A stretch of 9,414 nt of DNA, from positions 1-9,414 of the forward strand of contig CALEYY010000160.1 in assembly GCA_937928295.1 (NCBI GenBank), read 5' to 3'. The first letter of the stretch is position 1. Every line of letters starts with the position of its first letter. Both the position numbers and the translations under genes were made by a program. This stretch comes from an uncultured Moraxellaceae bacterium (GTDB lineage: Bacteria; Pseudomonadota; Gammaproteobacteria; Pseudomonadales; Moraxellaceae). Positions 1 through 5,379 of this stretch are shown in pieces. The notes under the pieces were generated by a model. It saw only the letters and a program-made list of their open reading frames with translations, was not told where the DNA came from and searched no databases.

Positions 1-27
1 TTTCCCTACACGACGCTCTTCCGATCT
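1..27 (+). other. Illumina TruSeq adapter remnant (sequencing artefact)
   Basis: The first 27 bases, ending in CGACGCTCTTCCGATCT, match the 3' end of the Illumina TruSeq universal / read-1 primer adapter as I remember it. The match stops exactly where RseP-like coding sequence begins. Read in the rseP frame it gives the peptide FPYTTLFRS, a known adapter-derived contaminant at the ends of predicted proteins. This is therefore library adapter left on a contig end, not genomic DNA. It also means the left boundary of the rseP fragment is artificial. Confidence 0.97.
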
Positions 28-213
28 AGCGTGTTGAACTTGCTGCCTATCCCGGTATTGGATGGTGGTCATTTGCTTTATTACGCGATCGAGGCAGTTT
101 GCCGTCGGCCTCTGCCTGAGGCTGTGCAATTGCTGGGTTTGCGCGTTGGCGTCGCTCTTATGGGCAGTGTCATGCTGCTAGCCATCTTGAACGATATTCG
201 TCGCTTGTTTTGA
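28..213 (+). CDS. rseP: RseP site-2 zinc metalloprotease, C-terminal fragment
   Basis: This is the last ~61 codons of an RseP/RasP-type intramembrane protease, which cleaves the anti-sigma factor RseA in the inner membrane and releases sigma-E during envelope stress. The fragment contains the conserved NLLPIPVLDGGHLL segment; in the family this LDG motif supplies a zinc-ligand aspartate in the C-terminal catalytic membrane region. A final hydrophobic helix follows (about GVALMGSVMLLAIL) and the protein ends in LFstop at 211-213. The N-terminal HExxH motif and PDZ domains lie outside the window. Truncation is by the contig end: the adapter is fused in frame directly upstream, so a GTG start at 31 should not be believed. 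Lying directly upstream of bamA is the usual gammaproteobacterial arrangement. Identity is strong despite the short length. Confidence 0.93.
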   Translation, partial: SVLNLLPIPVLDGGHLLYYAIEAVCRRPLPEAVQLLGLRVGVALMGSVMLLAILNDIRRLF

Positions 214-216
214 TTT

Positions 217-234
217 GGGATTACTTTGCAAATG
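217..234 (+). promoter_or_regulatory. bamA ribosome binding site with two candidate starts
   Basis: GGGA at 217-220 is the only Shine-Dalgarno-like stretch in the rseP-bamA gap. It lies 5 bases before a TTG at 226 and 11 bases before an ATG at 232 in the same frame. The two starts differ by two residues (Met-Gln) and give the same signal peptide. Spacing slightly favours TTG and start-codon preference favours ATG; the sequence alone does not settle it. Confidence 0.5.
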
Positions 235-2580
235 ACACGTAACTGCTGGCCTCACATGGCTGTATTGCCGCTTGCGTTGGCGATTGCCAGCATTTCTGCA
301 CATGCCGATACCTTTGTGGCCAAAGACATTCGTTTGGAAGGTCTGGGTCGTTTATCGGCCTCCAGTGTGTATGCGTTGCTACCGCTTGCTGCTGGAGAAA
401 CGATTACGGATGAGCGCAGTGCCGATATGGTTCGTGCGCTGTTTGCTTCCGGTCAGTTCGAAGATGTGCAGGCACTGCGCGACGGTGACGCCCTTGTGCT
501 ACGCCTAGTGGAGCGTCCGAGCATTTCCACGATTGAATTGAGTGGCAACCAGTCCATCAACAAGGAAGACCTGCTGAAGGGTCTGAAGACTATTGGTCTG
601 AGTGAGGGCGAGGTATTCAAGCGGGCCGCGCTTGATCAGGTTCGTCTTGAGCTGCAGCGTCAATATGCTGCACAGGGGCGTTATGGCGCTGTTGTTACAG
701 CGACCGCCAAGCCCTTGCCGCGTAACCGTGTGAGTCTGAGCATCACCATCAAGGAAGGCGATACTGCCCGTATCAAACGGATCAGTATCAATGGCAACAA
801 TGTTTTCAAGGACCCTGTGCTGCTTAATCAATTGCAGCTTCAGTCCAAGCATTTGCTCTCGTTTATTTATGGTGATGACAAGTACTCGCGCGAAAAGCTT
901 ACGGCCGATATTGAGACACTGCGTTCGTACTATCTGGATCGTGGCTATCTGCGCTTTACTGTTGACTCTACACAGGTCTCGTTGTCGCCGAACAAGGATC
1001 AGGTTTATATCGATATCAATGTCACTGAAGGTGAGCCCTTCAAGGTTGGGGATGTACGATTGGCTGGCGAGCTGCCTGTGCCTGAGTCTGACTTAAAAGG
1101 CCTGCTACTGGCACAGCCTGGTCAGGTTTATTCGCAGAAAGTGGTCACATTGACCAACGAAATCATCACGCGGCGTCTAGGTCGTGACGGCTACCTGTTG
1201 GCCGATGTGCAAGGTGTGCCGGAACTGGATGACAACACGCATACTGCGAAGATTGTTTTCTATGTCAATGCCAACCGTGTCATGTCGGTGCGTCGTATCA
1301 ATTTCGCCGGTAACCTGAAGACTGATGACAGCGTGTTGCGTCGCGAAATGCGTCAATTTGAGGGGGCACAGGCATCGGTCGAGAAAATCGACTTGTCGAA
1401 AGTGCGCCTGCAGCGACTAGGTTTCTTCAGTGATGTCAAAATCGACAATGCGCGGGTGCCAGGCACTACGGATCAGGTTGATCTCAATGTTGCTGTAACT
1501 GAACAGGCTTCGGGCTCGATCAGCGCCAGCCTTGGCTATTCGCAGAATGCCGGTCTGGTTTTTGGTGCCAATGTCAGTCAGAGCAACTTTCTTGGTACGG
1601 GTAATCGTGTATCGGTAGGTTTGAACCGTTCTGATGTACGCAATTCTTATAATGTGTCTTTTCTCGACCCGTACTTTACGCCGGAAGGTATCAGCCGCGG
1701 CTATAACTTCTATCTGCGCCAAACCAAGCTCGATAACCTCAACATCAGTAATTACTCCACAGATTCGCTGGGTGCCAACATCAGCTTCAGCTATCCGATT
1801 GACGAGACCGAGACTATTAGCTTCTCGGCGGGCATTGATCAGACAAAGATCAATCTCGGTGTGAACCCGTCGGAAGCGGTATACAAATTTACCAATGAAA
1901 ATGGTAATAGCTTGATGACATACACCGGCACGGCATCATGGGGCCGTAATACGCTTAATCGCGGCACGTTCCCGACTGCGGGCGCATCGCAATCAGTAGC
2001 GATGGAGCTGGGCCTGCCCGGCAGTGATGTCAGCTTTTACAAGCTGACCTACAACGCTCAGCGCTATTTCCCGGTACGTAGCGACTGGGTTGGTCGTGGC
2101 TATGCTCGTCTCGGCTATGGCGATGCCCTTAGTGGCGGTAGCCTGCCGTTCTATCGCAACTTTTTTGGCGGCGGCTTCGGCTCGGTACGCGGCTATCGTG
2201 ATAACTCGATGGGTCCGCGCAGTCAGCGCCTATCGCTCTCGAATCCAGCAGTACTGTTGTCAGAGTCGGAGTCGATCGGTGGTAATGTTCAAGTTGAGGG
2301 TGGGCTTGAGCTGATCTTTCCAGTCCCGTTCATTGAAGACAAGAGCAAAATTCGCACGTTGGCGTTCTTCGATGTCGGCAATGTCTTTGATACCAATAGC
2401 AAAAGTGTGAGTGGCGAGGACTTCAAGCCGTCACTCGGCAATCTGCGTTACTCCGTTGGTGTTGGCATGTCCTGGATCACACCGATCGGACCGCTGACAT
2501 TTGCTATTGCCAAGCCACTGAATTCGAAAGAAAACGACGACACCCAAGCTTTCCAGTTCTCCCTCGGACAAGGATTCTAA
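226..2580 (+). CDS. bamA: BamA outer membrane protein assembly factor
   Basis: BamA (Omp85/YaeT) is the essential core of the Bam complex, which folds and inserts beta-barrel proteins into the outer membrane. Numbered from the TTG at 226 it has 784 residues, slightly shorter than the E. coli protein (810). A signal peptide has R5, a hydrophobic core (about 12-23) and a likely signal peptidase I site after ISAHA at residue 27. Five POTRA domains follow, roughly 28-97, 98-179, 180-271, 272-351 and 352-427; each ends near the usual 'TEG'/'TEQ'-like turn, for example VTEGEPF. The rest is a 16-stranded Omp85 barrel with the loop-6 VRGY motif at 654-657 followed by NSMGPR. The barrel ends in AFQFSLGQGF, a C-terminal beta-signal with terminal Phe. 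The mature protein has no cysteine and its L6 region after MGPR is short. An ATG at 232 is an alternative start. It sits 12 bases after rseP and 4 bases before skp, so it is probably co-transcribed with both. Confidence 0.97.
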   Translation: MQMTRNCWPHMAVLPLALAIASISAHADTFVAKDIRLEGLGRLSASSVYALLPLAAGETITDERSADMVRALFASGQFEDVQALRDGDALVLRLVERPSISTIELSGNQSINKEDLLKGLKTIGLSEGEVFKRAALDQVRLELQRQYAAQGRYGAVVTATAKPLPRNRVSLSITIKEGDTARIKRISINGNNVFKDPVLLNQLQLQSKHLLSFIYGDDKYSREKLTADIETLRSYYLDRGYLRFTVDSTQVSLSPNKDQVYIDINVTEGEPFKVGDVRLAGELPVPESDLKGLLLAQPGQVYSQKVVTLTNEIITRRLGRDGYLLADVQGVPELDDNTHTAKIVFYVNANRVMSVRRINFAGNLKTDDSVLRREMRQFEGAQASVEKIDLSKVRLQRLGFFSDVKIDNARVPGTTDQVDLNVAVTEQASGSISASLGYSQNAGLVFGANVSQSNFLGTGNRVSVGLNRSDVRNSYNVSFLDPYFTPEGISRGYNFYLRQTKLDNLNISNYSTDSLGANISFSYPIDETETISFSAGIDQTKINLGVNPSEAVYKFTNENGNSLMTYTGTASWGRNTLNRGTFPTAGASQSVAMELGLPGSDVSFYKLTYNAQRYFPVRSDWVGRGYARLGYGDALSGGSLPFYRNFFGGGFGSVRGYRDNSMGPRSQRLSLSNPAVLLSESESIGGNVQVEGGLELIFPVPFIEDKSKIRTLAFFDVGNVFDTNSKSVSGEDFKPSLGNLRYSVGVGMSWITPIGPLTFAIAKPLNSKENDDTQAFQFSLGQGF

Positions 2581-2584
2581 TCTG

Positions 2585-3109
2585 ATGAAAATGTTTCGTT
2601 CTGTAGTAATGGCAGCAGGCTTGCTGTCGGTCTCGGCAGTTGCCTGGTCTGCTGTTGCAGCGAATGCACCTACGCGTGTTGCGACGCTGGATCGTGAGGC
2701 AGCCTTGTTGGGCACCAATGCCGCTCAAGCGGCGCAGGAAAAGCTGGCGGTGGATATGAAGCCGCAGCGCGACAAGCTGGAGCAGCTGCGCCGTGACATC
2801 AAGGGCATGGAAGAAAAGTTCGTTAAAGAAGCTGCGACCATGAGCGAGCGCGACAAGAAAGCCTTGCGCGAACAGGCCGACCAGAAAGCGAATGAGTTCA
2901 ATGCGCTGATCGCGCAAGTGCAAAAGCGTACACAAGATGCTCAGCAGGAGTTGCTCAATCGCCTGTTGCCAAGCATGCAGGTGGTGCTTGAGGAGCTGCG
3001 CAAAAGCGGAAATTTCGACATGATTATTGATCGTCGTGGAGTCGTTTATGCCGACCCCGATCTGGATCTGACCAAACGCGTTGTTGATCGTCTGAACGCG
3101 GTCAAATAA
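2585..3109 (+). CDS. skp: Skp/OmpH periplasmic chaperone
   Basis: This is a 174-residue protein of the Skp (OmpH) family. In the family a homotrimer grips unfolded outer-membrane proteins in the periplasm and delivers them toward the Bam complex. The N-terminus has K2 and R5, a hydrophobic stretch to about residue 24 and a likely cleavage after AVA25 or A26. Next comes a short beta segment (TRVATLDREAAL), a long charged coiled-coil region of about residues 45-130 rich in K, E, Q and R (the chaperone arms), and the conserved C-terminal body FDMIIDRRGVVYADPDLDLT. The mature length of about 149 is close to the E. coli size. AAGGA at 2570-2574, inside the end of bamA, lies 10 bases before the ATG and supports this start over the ATG at 2591. 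Only 4 bases separate it from bamA. Family assignment is firm; client range is inferred from the family. Confidence 0.95.
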   Translation: MKMFRSVVMAAGLLSVSAVAWSAVAANAPTRVATLDREAALLGTNAAQAAQEKLAVDMKPQRDKLEQLRRDIKGMEEKFVKEAATMSERDKKALREQADQKANEFNALIAQVQKRTQDAQQELLNRLLPSMQVVLEELRKSGNFDMIIDRRGVVYADPDLDLTKRVVDRLNAVK

Positions 3110-3133
3110 GTCAACCTGCGCGGAGCTCACGGC
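3110..3133 (+). promoter_or_regulatory. skp-lpxD gap with lpxD ribosome binding site
   Basis: This is the longest intergenic gap between complete genes in the window, at 24 bases. It contains GGAG at 3122-3125, 8 bases before the lpxD ATG, a well-placed Shine-Dalgarno. I see no stem-loop with a T-run and no convincing promoter, so read-through from skp into lpxD is expected. Confidence 0.7.
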
Positions 3134-4144
3134 ATGTCAGACATTACCTTGGGTGCCTTGGCGCAGGAGCTGAATGCCGAACTGCAAGGTGACGCAAACC
3201 ATGTCATCTCCGGCTTGGGCACCTTACAGAATGCGCAGCCGCATCAGCTCGGCTTCCTCGCCAATCCACGCTATCGGCCCTTGCTGGCCAGCACACGCGC
3301 CGGTGCGGTGCTGATGCGCCCGCAGGATCGTGGCGATTACACCGGGCCGGCCTTGTTTCTGGCGAACCCGTATGTGGCCTTCGCGACCTTGTCGCACCGA
3401 TTTGATCGCACACCGACGCTGCCTGCCGGCATTCACCCCAGTGCCGTGATTGCCGAGTCGGCCGAGATTCCGGCCAGTGCCAGCATCGGTGCGCTGGCGG
3501 TGATTGGCGAGGGTGTGGTGATCGGCGAGGGCAGCGTCATCGAGGCTGGTGCCGTGGTGCATGATCGTGTGCGCATTGGTACCAATTGCCGATTGCGCAG
3601 CCGCGTCGTGATTTATCACGATTGTGTGCTCGGGGATCGCGTCAATATTCATGCAGGAACCGTGATTGGCGGCGATGGCTTCGGCTTCGCCAACGAGCGC
3701 GGCGTCTGGCGCAAGATCGCTCAGATCGGCCGCGTCGTGATTGGCGATGATGTGGATATCGGTGCCAACACCACGATTGATCGTGGTGCGCTGGAAGACA
3801 CCGAGATTCACAACGGCGTGATCATCGATAACCAGGTGCAGATTGCCCATAATGTGGTCATCGGCGCGCATACCGCCATTGCCGCCTGCTGCGGTATTTC
3901 CGGCAGCACGCGCATTGGCAAGCACTGCATTCTGGCTGGCGGTGTCGGCATCGTGGGGCATATTGAGATTTGTGATGGCGTGCAGATTACCGGCATGACC
4001 ATGATTACCAAGTCAATCAGCGAGCCGGGCTCGTATTCGTCGGGAACTGCTTTCGACAGCACTGATAACTGGAAGAAAATGGCTGTGCGCCTGCGCCGTA
4101 TCGATGAACTGGCGCAGCGCGTAAAAGCTTTGGAGAAGAGTTGA
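3134..4144 (+). CDS. lpxD: LpxD UDP-3-O-acylglucosamine N-acyltransferase
   Basis: LpxD transfers a second 3-hydroxyacyl chain from acyl-carrier protein to the 2-amino group of UDP-3-O-acylglucosamine, the third step of lipid A synthesis, in the cytoplasm. The 336-residue length is normal for the family. Residues 1 to about 100 match the N-terminal uridine-binding domain (FLANPRYRPLL, then ALFLANPY). Residues about 103-290 are a run of hexapeptide repeats, for example VIGEGV-VIGEGS, that form the left-handed beta-helix. The catalytic histidine is H239 in QIAHNVVIGAHTAIAA, the same number as in E. coli LpxD. The helical ACP-binding tail follows (about 302-336, ending ALEKS). The conserved EPGSYSSGT lies just before it. 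GGAG 8 bases upstream supports the start. It is followed after one base by fabZ, as is usual in gammaproteobacteria. Confidence 0.97.
   Translation: MSDITLGALAQELNAELQGDANHVISGLGTLQNAQPHQLGFLANPRYRPLLASTRAGAVLMRPQDRGDYTGPALFLANPYVAFATLSHRFDRTPTLPAGIHPSAVIAESAEIPASASIGALAVIGEGVVIGEGSVIEAGAVVHDRVRIGTNCRLRSRVVIYHDCVLGDRVNIHAGTVIGGDGFGFANERGVWRKIAQIGRVVIGDDVDIGANTTIDRGALEDTEIHNGVIIDNQVQIAHNVVIGAHTAIAACCGISGSTRIGKHCILAGGVGIVGHIEICDGVQITGMTMITKSISEPGSYSSGTAFDSTDNWKKMAVRLRRIDELAQRVKALEKS
3500..3531 (+). repeat. 18-base period hexapeptide repeat in lpxD DNA
   Basis: GTGATTGGCGAGGG (3500-3513) recurs as GTGATCGGCGAGGG (3518-3531) with one mismatch and an 18-base period. This is the DNA image of two adjacent beta-helix hexapeptides (VIGEGV, VIGEGS). 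It is a coding-level repeat and could be a local slippage or recombination point, but no function as DNA is implied. Confidence 0.8.
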
Positions 4145-4145
4145 G

Positions 4146-4598
4146 ATGATGACCATTGAACAGGTGATGCATTACCTGCCGCAACGCTACCCGTTTCTGC
4201 TGGTCGATCGTGTTATCGAGATCGAGGCGGGCAAGCACATTGTGGGCTACAAGAATGTAACCATTAACGAGCATTTTTTTCAGGGTCACTTTCCCGGCAA
4301 GCCCATCATGCCAGGCGTATTGATGATCGAGGCCATGGCGCAGATCGCCGGCGTGCTTGGCTTCTACACCTACGATAAAAGTCCGCAAACCGGTCATCTC
4401 TATGTGTTTGCCGGTGCTGACAATGTGCGCTTCAAGCGCCAGGTTATTCCGGGTGACCGGCTCACGCTGGAGGCCACGCTGACGGGCAGCCGTCGCCATA
4501 TCTTCAAATTTTCCTGTCGCGCGCTGGTCGATGGCGAACTGGCGGCGAGTGCTGATCTTCTGATTGCAGAGCAGCTGATTGCGGAGCAAGTGCTATGA
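4146..4598 (+). CDS. fabZ: FabZ 3-hydroxyacyl-ACP dehydratase
   Basis: FabZ dehydrates (3R)-hydroxyacyl-ACP to trans-2-enoyl-ACP in type II fatty acid synthesis. It competes with LpxA and LpxD for the same 3-hydroxyacyl-ACP pool, which may explain its place between their genes. The 150-residue length is normal. Typical motifs are LPQRYPFLLVDRV, NEHFFQGHFPGKPIMPGVL and EAMAQIAG. The catalytic pair is H48 (in GHFPG) and E62 (in IEAMAQ), 14 residues apart as in E. coli H54/E68. The C-terminus carries LIAEQ twice (139-148), encoded by a 15-base imperfect tandem repeat, which looks like a small late extension. GGAG at 4132-4135, inside the end of lpxD, lies 10 bases before the first ATG; a second ATG follows immediately at 4149. 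The stop overlaps the lpxA start. Confidence 0.97.
   Translation: MMTIEQVMHYLPQRYPFLLVDRVIEIEAGKHIVGYKNVTINEHFFQGHFPGKPIMPGVLMIEAMAQIAGVLGFYTYDKSPQTGHLYVFAGADNVRFKRQVIPGDRLTLEATLTGSRRHIFKFSCRALVDGELAASADLLIAEQLIAEQVL
4560..4589 (+). repeat. 15-base tandem duplication at the fabZ 3' end
   Basis: CTGATTGCAGAGCAG (4560-4574) is followed directly by CTGATTGCGGAGCAA (4575-4589), with 13 of 15 bases identical. It encodes LIAEQ-LIAEQ in frame. The second copy carries GGAG (4583-4586), positioned 8 bases before the lpxA ATG; the corresponding site in the first copy reads GCAG. Confidence 0.9.
4595..4598 (+). other. ATGA overlap, fabZ stop / lpxA start
   Basis: The lpxA ATG (4595-4597) and the fabZ TGA (4596-4598) share three bases. 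This arrangement commonly gives translational coupling, which would help keep FabZ and LpxA output in step. Coupling is inferred, not shown. Confidence 0.85.
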
Positions 4599-5371
4599 GC
4601 CGAATCCATGCGACCGCCATCATTGATCCACGCGCCGAGCTGGCAGCGGATGTCGAGGTCGGCCCGTACTCGATCATCGGCCCGGATGTGGTCATTGGTG
4701 CCGGTACTTGGATAGGCCCGCATGTGGTGATCAGCGGCCCGACGGTGATCGGTCAGCGCAATCGCATCTACCAGTTTGCGTCAGTGGGCGCGGATTGCCA
4801 GGACAAGAAGTACCGGGGCGAGCCCACGCGCCTGGAAATCGGCGATGACAATGTGATTCGCGAAGCCTGTTCGCTGCATCGCGGCACGATTCAGGACAAC
4901 AGCCTGACGCGCATCGGCTCGCGTAACCTGCTCATGGTCAACAGCCATCTCGCTCACGATGTGATGGTCGGTGACGACAACATCATCGCTAATAATGCCG
5001 GCATCGCCGGCCATGTGGTGATCGGCGACGGCGTCATCATCGGCGGCAACTCGGGCATCCACCAGTTCTGTCGCGTCGGCTCCTACGCCATGCTCGGCGG
5101 CGGCACCACGCTGTTCAAGGATGTGCCGGCGTATGTGATGGCCAGCGGCAATCCCGCGATTCCGCGCGGCATGAATTTCGAGGGCATGAAGCGCAAGGGC
5201 TGGTCGTCCGAGACCATCAATGCCTTGCGCAAAGCCTACAAGGTGGTCTTCCGCGACGGTACTACGCTGGAAGAGGCGTTTGCGCCGCTCGCTGAGCTGG
5301 CCGAGAAAGCGCCGGAAGTTCAGCTTTTCATCGATTCCCTTCGCGCTTCCACGCGCGGCATCATCCGATAA
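4595..5371 (+). CDS. lpxA: LpxA UDP-N-acetylglucosamine acyltransferase
   Basis: LpxA catalyses the first step of lipid A synthesis, moving a 3-hydroxyacyl chain from ACP to the 3-OH of UDP-GlcNAc in the cytoplasm. The protein has 258 residues (E. coli 262). Residues 1 to about 180 are hexapeptide repeats of the left-handed beta-helix. They are followed by the helical tail with NFEGMKRKGWS and ending STRGIIR, both family hallmarks. The catalytic base is H121 in SHLAHD (E. coli H125), with H118, H140 and H156 matching E. coli H122, H144 and H160. The chain-length ruler position (E. coli G173) is Gly here, G169 in AMLGGG. By the family rule this predicts a longer acyl chain (C12-C14) rather than the C10 of Pseudomonas-type enzymes with Met. 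GGAG at 4583-4586 sits 8 bases upstream and the start overlaps fabZ by 4 bases. Confidence 0.97.
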   Translation: MSRIHATAIIDPRAELAADVEVGPYSIIGPDVVIGAGTWIGPHVVISGPTVIGQRNRIYQFASVGADCQDKKYRGEPTRLEIGDDNVIREACSLHRGTIQDNSLTRIGSRNLLMVNSHLAHDVMVGDDNIIANNAGIAGHVVIGDGVIIGGNSGIHQFCRVGSYAMLGGGTTLFKDVPAYVMASGNPAIPRGMNFEGMKRKGWSSETINALRKAYKVVFRDGTTLEEAFAPLAELAEKAPEVQLFIDSLRASTRGIIR

Positions 5372-5379
5372 GCCCGCTC

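Noticed and set aside
36..62. GAACTT at 36-41 as a possible sigma-E -35 element upstream of bamA
   Set aside because: No TCTGA/TCAAA-like -10 lies at 15-17 bases; the sequence there is TTGGA. The hexamer is part of the conserved RseP codons for N-L.
31..213. A complete 60-residue small membrane protein starting at GTG 31
   Set aside because: Codons upstream of 31 continue the RseP motif (S-V-L-N-L-L-P) until the adapter begins, so this is the truncated end of a larger gene.
3110..3133. Possible terminator or promoter between skp and lpxD
   Set aside because: Only a short GC-rich stretch and a GAGCTC palindrome are present; there is no stem-loop followed by a T-run and no matched -35/-10 pair.
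3224..3961. Minus-strand open frame of 245 codons opposite lpxD
   Set aside because: Its periodic Asn/His/Asp/Ala-rich composition simply mirrors the hexapeptide repeats of LpxD on the other strand.
3480..5110. Repeated GTGATTGGC / GTGATCGGC words across lpxD and lpxA as a possible repeat array
   Set aside because: The words encode VIG of the hexapeptide repeats in both left-handed beta-helix enzymes. Spacing follows the protein fold, and there are no constant repeats with variable spacers, so this is not CRISPR-like.
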